A DNA stretch of 52,691 bases from an uncultured Peptococcaceae bacterium (GCA_902462325.1 CABQBF010000003.1:1-52691); one strand, 5' to 3'; counted from the stretch's first letter, positions 23,970 through 31,658 are shown. Notes: generated by a model not told the origin, from the sequence alone. Numbers and translations are program-made.

Positions 23970-24514
23970 TACCTCTCATAGTGCGCCGGATAAAATTCAT
24001 ACTTCTGCTGATACACCTTGCCATCCTGCTCAACTGTCACGGAAAAGGTCAACAGTATTCGCGCTGCTTTTTCCGGCAGCACAATGTTGTAAGCTGCTTG
24101 CTGTTGTTCACCTGCCGCCACTTCAACGCTGTTTGCGTTTAACACTTCCAATTCCACGCTGTGATTGCCCTGCTCTGCGATGGCCTCCATTTGCACCGAT
24201 AGCTTATTTTCGCCCTGCGTTGGCACAGTCAGCCAGTTTTCCACGTGAAACATAGCAATACCAAACCGCCGACCATCCTCAGCCTTTTTTACAGCAACAT
24301 TGTCCACCTTTAACTGAAAGCAATTAAACTCCGTCCAAGCCTTTCCCACGCATAATATGGCCGGCTTTTTCCTATCATCCTTCGTTGTTTTGGAATCTCT
24401 GGCATTGGAGAAAAAGACCACGCTGATAATCAAAAAAATAAGTGCTAGACCTGCCCATAAACCACCGCCGTTATAAAGCCCGCCACACAAATAACTCATA
24501 CAGACGCAAATCAA
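23969..24514 (-). CDS. membrane-anchored protein, possibly with a frameshifted start
   Basis: 181 residues from TTG 24514, where there is no good ribosome site. It has two hydrophobic segments near the N-terminus and a strand-rich outer domain (WTEFNCFQLKVDNVAVKKAE ... VYQQKYEFYPAHYER) related to the protein at 23271. A strong start, ATG 24555 after AAAGGAG, lies just upstream but opens a different frame that stops after 10 codons. A T-run pair (GGTTTTTCTTTTTAAG) sits where the frames would have to switch. So the gene may be frameshifted, phase-variable or misread. A near-parS sequence lies inside it at 24237-24252. Confidence 0.55.
   Translation of the reverse strand: MICVCMSYLCGGLYNGGGLWAGLALIFLIISVVFFSNARDSKTTKDDRKKPAILCVGKAWTEFNCFQLKVDNVAVKKAEDGRRFGIAMFHVENWLTVPTQGENKLSVQMEAIAEQGNHSVELEVLNANSVEVAAGEQQQAAYNIVLPEKAARILLTFSVTVEQDGKVYQQKYEFYPAHYER
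24237..24252. other. degenerate parS-like site inside a gene
   Basis: TTTTCCACGTGAAACA matches parS at 14 of 16 positions; one of the differences falls at the position that is variable in the Bacillus consensus. It is translated as MFHVEN. Binding by ParB is uncertain. Confidence 0.35.
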
Positions 24515-24594
24515 CGCATAGCTTAAAAAGAAAAACCTCGCATTTCATTTCTCATAAAAAATTCTCCTTTCCATGTTGTATCTGAATTATTTTT

Positions 24595-24846
24595 TCAATC
24601 TTTCCAATTCCACCACTTGAGCAGCTCCGGATTTCGTTCTTCCGGCGGTGTATTGGCGTAATACACGGCGCAGCGATACACATAGAGCACGCAGCGGTCT
24701 ACCTGCACCCCCTTGCGGATACATTCCTGTTCATACATCTCCTGCGGATCAGCGCCGCGCAAGGAAGCAATATCCCTATAACCGATGGCCAATAAATCCT
24801 GCTCTGTGGTCTTGCCTACACCGGGAATTTGTCGCAACTCGCCCAT
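24595..24846 (-). CDS. helix-hairpin-helix protein, Cdd1/pathogenicity-locus type
   Basis: 83 residues from ATG 24846 (GGGAG 8 nt upstream; ATG 24852 also in frame). LRQIPGVGKTTEQDLLAIGY is a helix-hairpin-helix motif with the PGVGKTxxxDL signature, followed by DIASLRGADPQEMYEQ and CVLYVYRCAVYYANTPPEER. This is the layout of the small Cdd1 family found in many Firmicutes. The HhH motif suggests non-sequence-specific DNA binding. parS site 8 lies 20 bp upstream, in its leader. The exact role of the family is not known. Confidence 0.8.
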   Translation of the reverse strand: MGELRQIPGVGKTTEQDLLAIGYRDIASLRGADPQEMYEQECIRKGVQVDRCVLYVYRCAVYYANTPPEERNPELLKWWNWKD

Positions 24847-24865
24847 TCCCATCACTCCCTTCAGA

Positions 24866-24881
24866 TGTTTCACGTGAAACA
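24866..24881. other. parS site 8
   Basis: Perfect TGTTTCACGTGAAACA with right arm TTTGCAAT only, directly upstream of the HhH gene. Confidence 0.9.
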
Positions 24882-24957
24882 TTTGCAATTTTTCAGAAAG
24901 TCCAGTTTCCATAAAGCTACAAAGAATTCATGAAGCCTGTACCATCACTTATAAAAA

Positions 24958-25002
24958 GAGCCGAATCACTTCCGCGATTTTCATTGGAATGTAATTCGGC
25001 TA
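24958..25002. terminator. hairpin downstream of parB
   Basis: GAGCCGAAT... /...ATTCGGCT stem; on the minus strand it is followed by CTCTTTTTA, consistent with a terminator for transcripts leaving parB. Confidence 0.45.
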
Positions 25003-25015
25003 ACAAATGGCGCAA

Positions 25016-25042
25016 ACATATTTTGTTGCTGACAAAATATGT
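25016..25042. repeat. perfect inverted repeat downstream of parB
   Basis: 11-bp arms ACATATTTTGT / ACAAAATATGT with a 5-nt loop. Second of three hairpins between the HhH gene and parB. Confidence 0.6.
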
Positions 25043-25105
25043 TTCACACTGTTTTCTATTTCATTTTATAACAAGAAAATAATTTATGCAAGTACTTTAT
25101 GCGCA

Positions 25106-25143
25106 TTTGCGGTAAATGTTTCACATGAAACATTTACCGCAAA
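25106..25143. other. variant parS (CACATG core) in the parB terminator-like hairpin
   Basis: TGTTTCACATGAAACA (25117-25132) differs from parS by one central base. It sits within a long inverted repeat with arms TTTGCGGTAAA / TTTACCGCAAA, 20 bp after the parB stop. The arms differ from those of the other sites. Confidence 0.6.
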
Positions 25144-25162
25144 CTATCTAACGCCAATCCTA

Positions 25163-26068
25163 TCAATAAAAGTTGCCGTTCAACGCATCGAATACCCGCT
25201 TCAAATCATCCTCGCTGTAATATTCAATAATCAACCGACCGCTGCCATCGGTATTCTTTTTGATGCTGACTTTGGTGCTTAATTTTTCCGCTAATTGCTC
25301 TTGCAGGGTACGCAAATTATCGGGCAATTTTTTATATTTGGCGCGATTGTGAAACAAAACTTCTTTTTCTTCCCACTGCACCATACCCGAATCTAAAGAG
25401 TTCTTCACCATTTTTTCCACGTCTCGTACGGAAAGATTGCTTTGATAAATCTCATGGGCGAATGCACTCTGCCATTCAGGAACGTCAATACTCAACATGG
25501 GCCGCACATGACCAGTGGTGAGCTTGCCCTCCTGCACCATCTGCTGCACGTCCTCCGGCAACGCCAACAGCCGCGTCATGTTGGCAATGGCACTGCGGCT
25601 CTTGCCCATCCGTTTCGATAGCCGCTCTTGCGTATAACCAAACCGATTGATGAGCACATCATAAGCCCGTGCTTCTTCAATGGGCGTTAAGTTATCTCGC
25701 TGCACATTTTCAATCAATGCCAGTTCCATCACTTTTTCATCGTCCATCTCACGAATTAACACCGGAATGGTAGTCAAACCGGCCCGCTTCGACGCCCGAT
25801 AGCGGCGTTCGCCGGCAATAATCATAAACTTATCGTCGCGGGGCGCAACCAAAATGGGCTGCAACACGCCGTGCTCACGAATAGACTCGGCCAAGTCAAT
25901 CAGTTTATCTTCATCAAAAGTTTTGCGTGGCTGGTCTGGATTGGGAAATATTTTTTCCAATTCAATCTCTACCACGCCGTCGTTGCTATTGTGGGTTTCT
26001 ATAATTTCTTCATACTCAGGCAACAATGCGCCTAGTCCGCGGCCTAAGCCGCCTTTTGTCTTAGCCAT
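25163..26068 (-). CDS. parB: chromosome partitioning protein ParB (Spo0J/Noc family)
   Basis: 301 residues. After MAKTKGGLGRGLGALLPE comes the ParB/Srx CTPase domain: NPDQPRKTFD, GVLQPILVAPRDD, GERRYRA (86-92) and ENVQRDNLTPIEEA (120-133). The helix-turn-helix TQERLSKRMGKSRSAIANMT (146-165) reads parS. The C-terminal dimerisation domain ends LIIEYYSEDDLKRVFDALNG. ParB binds parS, loads as a CTP-dependent sliding clamp and recruits SMC. Being parS-specific rather than nucleoid-occlusion Noc is inferred from the TGTTTCACGTGAAACA sites around it. It overlaps parA by 8 bp, so the two are coupled. Confidence 0.95.
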   Translation of the reverse strand: MAKTKGGLGRGLGALLPEYEEIIETHNSNDGVVEIELEKIFPNPDQPRKTFDEDKLIDLAESIREHGVLQPILVAPRDDKFMIIAGERRYRASKRAGLTTIPVLIREMDDEKVMELALIENVQRDNLTPIEEARAYDVLINRFGYTQERLSKRMGKSRSAIANMTRLLALPEDVQQMVQEGKLTTGHVRPMLSIDVPEWQSAFAHEIYQSNLSVRDVEKMVKNSLDSGMVQWEEKEVLFHNRAKYKKLPDNLRTLQEQLAEKLSTKVSIKKNTDGSGRLIIEYYSEDDLKRVFDALNGNFY

Positions 26069-26819
26069 GTTTGATTACCTCCTTGGCCATCGCCAGATAA
26101 GTTTCGGCGCCTTTGGATTTTGCGTCATAATCCAGAATGGACTGCCCAAAGCTGGGCGCTTCGCTGAGCCGCACATTCCGGGGAATTATCGTTTTAAATA
26201 CTTTTTCTTTGAAATTTTCCCGCACATCGGCCACAACCTGATTGGACAAATTGGTGCGGTTATCGTACATGGTGAGTAGAATGCCTTCCATCTGCAAACC
26301 GGGATTGAGATTTTTCTGCACCAGCTTAATGGTGCTCAGCAGTTGGCTCAACCCTTCCAGCGCATAATATTCACATTGAATGGGTACCAAAAAGGTATCG
26401 GCTGCTGTGAGCGCATTCAACGTGAGCAGCCCCAAGGAAGGCGGCGTATCAATGATGATATAATCATAGTTATCTTTCACATCGTCCAACGCATTTTTCA
26501 AACGCATTTCCCGTGAAATGGCCGCCACCAATTCCATCTCGGCGCCAGCCAGCTCCACCTTCGCGGGCAATACCGATAATTTTTTATTGACTTCCACCGT
26601 AATTTTATCAATGGGCACAAAATTCACCAGCACATCATAAGACGAATGCTCCAACCCATTTTTATTGATGCCCAGCCCGCTGCTGGCATTGCCCTGCGGA
26701 TCTAAATCAATGAGCAATACATTCTTTTTATAATGGGCCAGACACGCAGCCAAATTGACCGACGTTGTCGTTTTGGCTACACCGCCCTTCTGATTGGCAA
26801 CAACAATCACTTTTCCCAT
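26061..26819 (-). CDS. parA: chromosome partitioning ATPase ParA (Soj)
   Basis: 252 residues from ATG 26819, with AAGGAG 8 nt upstream. MGKVIVVANQKGGVAKTTTS holds the deviant Walker A box KGGVAKTT (residues 11-18) with the signature lysine. YIIIDTPPSLGLLTLNAL is Walker B and switch II; LVPIQCEYYALEGLSQLL is the family segment that follows. It has no N-terminal DNA-binding extension, so it is the short chromosomal Soj type. ParA dimers bind DNA non-specifically and are displaced by ParB-parS complexes, driving origin segregation and modulating DnaA. The leader contains parS site 9. The usual neighbours gidA/gidB are absent. Confidence 0.96.
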   Translation of the reverse strand: MGKVIVVANQKGGVAKTTTSVNLAACLAHYKKNVLLIDLDPQGNASSGLGINKNGLEHSSYDVLVNFVPIDKITVEVNKKLSVLPAKVELAGAEMELVAAISREMRLKNALDDVKDNYDYIIIDTPPSLGLLTLNALTAADTFLVPIQCEYYALEGLSQLLSTIKLVQKNLNPGLQMEGILLTMYDNRTNLSNQVVADVRENFKEKVFKTIIPRNVRLSEAPSFGQSILDYDAKSKGAETYLAMAKEVIKHG

Positions 26820-26868
26820 ACGATTCACTCCTTATCAGGATGCATGATTTTCTCGCAAAATTTGCAAA

Positions 26869-26884
26869 TGTTTCACGTGAAACA
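26869..26884. other. parS site 9, in the parA leader
   Basis: Perfect TGTTTCACGTGAAACA 50 bp before the parA ATG, with left arm TTTGCAAA and T-rich right side. A minus-strand TATAAT at 26907-26912 places it inside the transcribed leader. Confidence 0.9.
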
Positions 26885-26906
26885 TTTTTGTTTTTATTTT
26901 AATTCT

Positions 26907-26912
26907 ATTATA
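26907..26912 (-). promoter_or_regulatory. -10 element of the parAB promoter
   Basis: TATAAT on the minus strand, with AT-rich DNA upstream but no clear -35. Transcription would start around 26900 and run through parS site 9. Confidence 0.45.
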
Positions 26913-27297
26913 AAGGAAAATTTCTCTGCTGAATATAGCAAACCGCGAAAAATTTTCGTGAATTTTTAAAATATTTTTGATTTTCGAAAAAAACGCCGTC
27001 CCAAATTTTTCTTCAGAGCAGTCAAATTTTTTCTGACGCCAAATTTTTCGATTTCACAGATTAACTATCTTTTTATGATTTATTTATCGTGCGATAAATT
27101 TTTCGGCGTTACAGACAAAAATACAAGGCCGAAAAAATATAGTGATGAAAAAATTTTTCGCCGCATATAAAAAACAGCCGTTCAAATAGAACGACTGTCT
27201 GTGAAATGAAAAAATGATTGAACCTGCGCATAAAACTGAACCTATCCATGCAATCATAATTGACGTTATGATTTTATTTCAACTCTCAGCTCTCAAA
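26913..27297. other. AT-rich non-coding region with iterated AAATTTTTC motifs
   Basis: No gene. AAATTTTTC or its complement recurs between about 26945 and 27163, several times followed by G (near 26950, 27002, 27042, 27097, 27153). An 8-bp dyad ATTTATCG / CGATAAAT lies at 27082-27099 and another, AATCATAA / TTATGATT, at 27252-27273. No DnaA box was found. A minus-strand terminator is annotated separately at 27165-27198. Confidence 0.55.
27165..27198 (-). terminator. minus-strand terminator
   Basis: ACAG(C/T)CGTTC stem with AAATA loop, followed on the minus strand by T6. It would stop transcripts from the MBL-fold gene before parA. Confidence 0.65.
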
Positions 27298-27299
27298 AG

Positions 27300-27332
27300 A
27301 TTGCAAATGTTTCACGTGAAACATTTGCAATC
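27300..27332. other. parS site 10 (core 27308-27323) in extended palindrome
   Basis: Perfect TGTTTCACGTGAAACA with both ATTGCAAA arms, about 40 bp past the stop codon of the MBL-fold gene. Confidence 0.9.
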
Positions 27333-27372
27333 CTGTTGGTCAAACATTCATCAAAAAAATAAACACATTCAC

Positions 27373-28194
27373 TTATATGACTAGCGTATCGCCTGCCCGC
27401 AAATACTTCACCTTTTCGCCCAATTTCGCCCGCAGATATTGATAGGGACGATGCCCGGTGCAATGGAAGGTATAATACTGACAGGAAAATTTACTTAAAT
27501 TATAGGCCAGCTTATCAAGAAATTCTGTATCTTCCGTTTTTTTCAGCACAGGGTCGGTGAGATGAAACCCGGAAATCACCACATCAATATATTTTCCGGT
27601 CAAAAATTTTGCCGTTTTGACAATATTAACAATGCCGCGATGGGCGCAGCCGCCAATCAACACAACTTTGCCATCTTCTTGAATGATTAAATTTTGCTCG
27701 TGGGTAAAGGTATCGGTCACACGATGCTTCCCGCGGGTTTCCCGCATAGAATTGTTAATGGATGGCACACAACGACTGCCTTCTACATCAGAGAATAAAA
27801 ACAGGTTTTTATCAATAATATAATGCTCTTTGGTATAAACAATCCGTTTATTGTTCTGAAATTTGGTGTCCAACCCGCAGTAAATCGGCACCTTCAAAAC
27901 TTTATTATAGTGAGGAAGAAATGCATCGGGGTGAATATAAATTTTTGCAGTATGATTTACTTGCAGAAATGCGCTCAAGCCGCCGCCATGGTCGGCATGA
28001 CCGTGGGAAATAATCACAATGTCCACGGCTTTGATATCTACGCCGCACTGCTCGGCGTTGTGTAAAAAAGTCTCGTCAGGCCCTAGGTCAAATAAAATTT
28101 TATGCTGCTCTGTTTCAATGTACAAACACAATCCGTGCTTCTGTTTCAAATCTTTTTGCGCCACTTCATTTTCTACCAACGTCACGATTTTCAT
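27373..28194 (-). CDS. MBL-fold metallohydrolase
   Basis: 273 residues; GAGG precedes ATG 28194. The metallo-beta-lactamase motif HGHADHGGG (near residue 64) is followed by the later ligands in GGCAHRGIVNIV and VISGFHLTDPV, with HCTGH close to the C-terminus. The sequence style fits the group of metal-dependent hydrolases that includes the archaeal beta-ribofuranosylaminobenzene 5'-phosphate-synthase-like proteins. Substrate unknown. It is cytoplasmic, with no signal. parS site 10 and a terminator lie behind it; a half parS (TGTTTCACGTTAACGC) lies 12 bp before its start. Confidence 0.85.
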   Translation of the reverse strand: MKIVTLVENEVAQKDLKQKHGLCLYIETEQHKILFDLGPDETFLHNAEQCGVDIKAVDIVIISHGHADHGGGLSAFLQVNHTAKIYIHPDAFLPHYNKVLKVPIYCGLDTKFQNNKRIVYTKEHYIIDKNLFLFSDVEGSRCVPSINNSMRETRGKHRVTDTFTHEQNLIIQEDGKVVLIGGCAHRGIVNIVKTAKFLTGKYIDVVISGFHLTDPVLKKTEDTEFLDKLAYNLSKFSCQYYTFHCTGHRPYQYLRAKLGEKVKYLRAGDTLVI

Positions 28195-28214
28195 ATTCGC
28201 ACCTCTGTTTCACG

Positions 28215-28637
28215 TTAACGCCCCATGCCCAACAACGCTATCACAATGGCTACCGCCAAAATCAAAATACCCGGCCATATAGATTTTTCCTTTGTTTCAG
28301 ACTCATCCTGCGCTACAGAGCTTTGCTGCTGTTCCTCAAATATATCAGCATCGTCACAGGCATCGGTCTGCGCTTCTAAAATAGCCGCCTCGCTGCCCTG
28401 CCGCAAGCTCTGCAATAATTCCTGTGCGCGGGCAAAATCTTCCCGATGCACATACAAGGTTTCGCCATAAATGGAATAGCCCATATAAATTTTCATGTAG
28501 CCACCCACGCCCGCCTCATCCTGCACCAGCACCGCAATCTGCTCCTGGCGCAGCAAATCCTGCAGCATTTCCGATTCTATCGGATTTTGCGGCGTGGTCA
28601 GCGCAACCAATCCACTCTCTGTTTTTTTCCGGCTCAC
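28215..28637 (-). CDS. DUF2007-like protein with C-terminal membrane anchor
   Basis: 140 residues from GTG 28637, AAGGAG 9 nt upstream. The N-terminal 80 residues (VALTTPQNPIESEMLQDLL ... IYGETLYVHREDFARAQELL) match the putative signal-transducing DUF2007 fold, which resembles a small ferredoxin-like PII relative. A charged acidic linker (DACDDADIFEEQQQ) and one C-terminal membrane helix (WPGILILAVAIVIALLGMG) follow, so the domain faces the cytoplasm. It lies immediately upstream of the MBL-fold gene on the same strand and may be co-transcribed. Function unknown. Confidence 0.7.
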   Translation of the reverse strand: MSRKKTESGLVALTTPQNPIESEMLQDLLRQEQIAVLVQDEAGVGGYMKIYMGYSIYGETLYVHREDFARAQELLQSLRQGSEAAILEAQTDACDDADIFEEQQQSSVAQDESETKEKSIWPGILILAVAIVIALLGMGR

Positions 28638-28732
28638 GGCACACAACTCCTTTTTCTTTTTATTATACCACATCGATAAGCAAGCCGCGAATTTTTTTGC
28701 CGCTTTTTAGCCAGATGATTTCTGCAGAAAAA

Positions 28733-28764
28733 ATTGCAAATGTTTCACGTGAAACATTTGTAAT
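28733..28764. other. parS site 11 (core 28741-28756)
   Basis: Perfect TGTTTCACGTGAAACA with arms ATTGCAAA and TTTGTAAT, in the divergent gap between the DUF2007-like gene and the SDR gene. Here it cannot be a terminator of either neighbour, as both start from this gap. Confidence 0.9.
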
Positions 28765-28876
28765 TTAACAAAACAGAAACACTTCAGAAACATTGACAAA
28801 ACACCGACCAATTATAATGAGGCCATCAAAAAGTATTTGCCGCAGAACAAGATCCAAAAATCGAGGGGGAATTGGT

Positions 28877-29908
28877 ATGCCAAGTAACGAAAAACGCGAT
28901 ACAATTTATCTGGTAACAGGTGCAACAGGATTTCTTGGCGGAACGGTATGCCGTCAATTACTTGCGCGCGGTGATACAGTGCGGGCACTGGTACTGCCTG
29001 GTGATGAGGCAATACGGCATGTGCCGTCGGAAGCTATCATTTATGAGGGCGATTTATGTGATACAACGGCGCTGCAAGAATTTTTTACTGTTTCAGAAGG
29101 CATGAAAACCATTGTAATTCACTGTGCAAGCATAGTCACCGTAAATCCTGATTACAACCAAAAAGTAATGGATGTTAATGTAGGCGGCACACAAAATATT
29201 GTGAATCTCTGTCTTGCGCACACAGAATGTAAAAAATTAGTCTATGTCAGTAGTACCGGTGCCATCCCAGAATTGCCAAAAGGTCAAGCAATCAAAGAAA
29301 TTGATAAGTTTGAACCTGACAAAGTATTAGGTTGCTACAGTCAATCAAAAGCACTAGCTACACAAGCCGTGCTAGACGCGGCAAGCAATCACGGCTTAAA
29401 TGCCTGTGTGGTATTGCCTAGCGGCATTTTAGGACCAGAAGATTTTGCTATAGGCGAAACCACTGGCGTTGTTATACAAATTATCAATGGCGAAATGCCT
29501 ATGGGGGTTGACGGTTCTTTTAATTTGTGTGATGTACGTGATTTAGCCCAAGGTACTATTTTAGCTGCTGATAAAGGACAGAAAGGCGAATGCTACATTT
29601 TAGGCAATGAAGAAGTTTCTTTCCGTCAATTTGCAAAAATGTTAGCCGAGGAATGTAATATGAAACCAATGAAAAAATTTCTTCCTGTTGGTGTAGCAAA
29701 TCGCATCGCCAGTATTATGGAAGCGTACGCCAAACACAAAGGCACCCGTCCGCTCATGACCACGTTCTCCGTTTACAACCTAGCACGCAATAATCAATTT
29801 GACTCTAGCAAAGCCAAACGAGAGCTAGGCTATACTACTCGCTCTTATGCAGAGACTTTGCACGACGAATGTACCTGGCTAAAAAACAGTGGAAAAATCA
29901 AACTATAA
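28877..29908 (+). CDS. NAD-dependent epimerase/dehydratase family (extended SDR) protein
   Basis: 343 residues from ATG 28877, 7 nt after GAGGGGG. The NAD(P)-binding motif is TGATGFLGG (residues 14-22), the catalytic pair is YSQSK (YxxxK), preceded by LVYVSSTGAIPE with the catalytic serine/threonine. The C-terminal half is the substrate lobe of an extended SDR (LPSGILGPEDFAIGETTGVV). The style recalls dihydroflavonol-4-reductase-like or sugar-epimerase-like proteins, but the substrate cannot be assigned. TTGACA (28793) and TATAAT (28813) lie upstream with a short 14-bp gap. parS site 12 follows 11 bp after the stop. Confidence 0.88.
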   Translation: MPSNEKRDTIYLVTGATGFLGGTVCRQLLARGDTVRALVLPGDEAIRHVPSEAIIYEGDLCDTTALQEFFTVSEGMKTIVIHCASIVTVNPDYNQKVMDVNVGGTQNIVNLCLAHTECKKLVYVSSTGAIPELPKGQAIKEIDKFEPDKVLGCYSQSKALATQAVLDAASNHGLNACVVLPSGILGPEDFAIGETTGVVIQIINGEMPMGVDGSFNLCDVRDLAQGTILAADKGQKGECYILGNEEVSFRQFAKMLAEECNMKPMKKFLPVGVANRIASIMEAYAKHKGTRPLMTTFSVYNLARNNQFDSSKAKRELGYTTRSYAETLHDECTWLKNSGKIKL

Positions 29909-29911
29909 AAA

Positions 29912-29938
29912 ATTGCAAATGTTTCACGTGAAACATTT
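29912..29938. other. parS site 12 (core 29920-29935) behind the SDR gene
   Basis: Perfect TGTTTCACGTGAAACA with left arm ATTGCAAA and a T5 run in place of the right arm, 3 bp past the SDR stop codon. Confidence 0.9.
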
Positions 29939-29960
29939 TTAACCCTATTGCAGGGATATC

Positions 29961-30007
29961 AAAGGCTGGCAATCCCTGTCCTGTCCAAATTGGGATTACC
30001 AGCCTTT
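29961..30007. terminator. bidirectional terminator
   Basis: AAAGGCTGG(C)AATCCC / GGGATT(A)CCAGCCTTT stem between the convergent SDR and NAD(P)-binding genes. Confidence 0.7.
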
Positions 30008-30029
30008 CTATTTGCTTTGTTTTCTGTTT

Positions 30030-30659
30030 TTATTCGGCTGCCACAGAAATTCTCTGCTGCAAATGATTGCCCTGCATAACTTCATCTAGCATAGCGATGG
30101 CATAGTCGGCATAGCTGATGACGCTCTGCCCTTTGCTATTTAACATCAATTCTTCGCCGCCTAACAGATAGGCGCTGGTTCTTGCGCCGTCGGCCTGAAA
30201 ATCACCAGCGGGACTGATGTAAGTCCACTGCACATCCGTTCTGCCGCGCAGTTCTTCCAGCGCTTTTCCCATGTTGCTGGCTAACGTCTTAAACATTTCC
30301 GGGAAATCGGCGCCGTCCATAACCTGGGCAGTGTGTTCTGCATTCACATACAAGCTGCCTGCACCGCCTACCACCAGCAAACGAATTTTGGTGCCGCTCA
30401 ATAAATCGCACAAATATTTCAAAGAAGTGCTGTGCTGCGGCAAGGTTTCCGGCGTCCATGCGCCAAGAGCGTCAACTACAACATCAAATTCTGCCAAATC
30501 CTGCGCGGTTAAATCGAATAAATCCTTTACCAGCGCCTTTTTGGCTACCGTTTTGTTTTCGCCGCGCACGATGGCTGTTACATCCAAACCCCGTTCCATT
30601 GCTTCCTGCACGATTAATTGCCCCGCTTTGCCATTTGCACATACAACTGCTACTTTCAT
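30030..30659 (-). CDS. NAD(P)-binding oxidoreductase (atypical SDR/NmrA-like)
   Basis: 209 residues from ATG 30659, 8 nt after GGAGG (ATG 30665 also in frame). KVAVVCANGKAGQLIVQEAM is the dinucleotide-binding strand with GxxGxxG-like spacing; DVVVDALGAW and LLVVGGAGSL are the following strands. TYISPAGDF and the C-terminal SYADYAIAMLDEVMQ fit the atypical SDR group (BVR-B/YwnB-like). These are flavin- or quinone-linked reductases whose substrates vary. Its promoter region contains a sequence shared with the HxlR operator at 43557, suggesting control by that regulator. The MerR gene lies upstream on the same strand. Confidence 0.8.
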   Translation of the reverse strand: MKVAVVCANGKAGQLIVQEAMERGLDVTAIVRGENKTVAKKALVKDLFDLTAQDLAEFDVVVDALGAWTPETLPQHSTSLKYLCDLLSGTKIRLLVVGGAGSLYVNAEHTAQVMDGADFPEMFKTLASNMGKALEELRGRTDVQWTYISPAGDFQADGARTSAYLLGGEELMLNSKGQSVISYADYAIAMLDEVMQGNHLQQRISVAAE

Positions 30660-30741
30660 TTTCATGACCTCCATCAATTTTATATTTTTTGTTTGCCGCA
30701 CTTGCTATGCTGCTATTATAATTAGGTTTTTCGGGCATGAA

Positions 30742-30768
30742 AAGTACGCACAATCTTGTGGCATAGTT
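30742..30768. promoter_or_regulatory. HxlR-type operator candidate, also seen at 43557
   Basis: AAGTACGCACA is identical in both places and is followed, after a similar spacer, by a T-T-G-T-G-G-C-A-T-A-G-T-T half here versus T-T-G-G-T-G-C-G-A-T-A-C-T-T there. It lies about 85 bp upstream of the NAD(P)-binding gene ATG and overlaps the -35 region of a TATAAT (minus strand, 30716-30721). Confidence 0.45.
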
Positions 30769-30830
30769 ACCGAAGCGTAACCTTTGCGGTGAAATGGGCG
30801 CTGCCGGTGGTATAACCAATTCTTATGCCG

Positions 30831-31658
30831 TCACAGCCGCGTCATGGAATTTCTTTTATTTTTCCCAATCGGAAACCGGATTTCTGTTTCCCAATCGTCT
30901 ACATTTTGCAGACCGTCTTGATGGCTCTTCCAATAAATATCGTAGGGCGTGCCGATAATTTCATAGCCGTTGTCGGCAATCCATTTGGTCAATGCGCCAT
31001 AAGCGTCCGCCATAGACGAATAAGCGCCGCGATGTATGGTAGTGGCGCATAAACCGCCTTGCAGCACACGGTCAGCCTGTTTGGCTTCTACTGGCGCCGC
31101 CACTTCCATATCGCTGCTGTCAGGATGAAACACCTTGTCATGATAAATGGTCATCACCGGCGCAACAACATGGATATGCTCCCGCGCAACGCGCTCAAAC
31201 AATTTGCTGTACGCCTGACCAAAATCCTCCACACTCATCTGCTGTCGATAACTGATAATCGCCATATCGTCGGTTTCTTTTAAGATAATCTGATATTGAT
31301 TCTGATAACTCATAATATTTCCCGTCCTTTCAAAATCACAGAGATGTTGCTCCAGCTCATGCACAATACTATTGGTTTGTGTCACTTGCTGCTTTAAAAT
31401 TTCTTTCTGCGCAGATAATTTTGAAATAAGTATACTCTGATTGTCGGTGGACAAAAGCTGCTGAATTTCAGCCAACGAAAATCCGTAGCGTTTCAGACGC
31501 TGAATCAATAACAGTTGCGACACTTGACTGGTTTCGTAATAACGATACCCGCTTTGCGAATCAATATACGCGGGCTTCACCAAATCCAACTTATCATAGT
31601 GATGCAGCGCTTTGATGGTAACCTGACACGCGCGGGAAAATTCTCCGATACTCAACAT
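30831..31658 (-). CDS. MerR family regulator with GyrI-like effector domain
   Basis: 275 residues from ATG 31658, 8 nt after GGAG. MLSIGEFSRACQVTIKALHH, then YDKLDLVKPAYIDSQSGYRY, is the winged helix-turn-helix of the MerR family. A coiled coil (STDNQSILISKLSAQKEILK) links to a GyrI-like ligand domain of about 160 residues (YQIILKETDDMAIISYRQQM ... DVYWKSHQDGLQNVDDWETE, read approximately). BltR, TipA and BmrR have this build and activate multidrug efflux in response to drugs. Its own promoter has the 19-bp spacer typical of MerR control (31701-31731), so autoregulation is likely. Target genes are not obvious. Confidence 0.88.
   Translation of the reverse strand: MLSIGEFSRACQVTIKALHHYDKLDLVKPAYIDSQSGYRYYETSQVSQLLLIQRLKRYGFSLAEIQQLLSTDNQSILISKLSAQKEILKQQVTQTNSIVHELEQHLCDFERTGNIMSYQNQYQIILKETDDMAIISYRQQMSVEDFGQAYSKLFERVAREHIHVVAPVMTIYHDKVFHPDSSDMEVAAPVEAKQADRVLQGGLCATTIHRGAYSSMADAYGALTKWIADNGYEIIGTPYDIYWKSHQDGLQNVDDWETEIRFPIGKNKRNSMTRL

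Noticed and set aside
28206..28221. parS-like TGTTTCACGTTAACGC before the MBL-fold gene
   Set aside because: Only the left half and centre match; four of the last six bases differ, so it is not a full ParB site.
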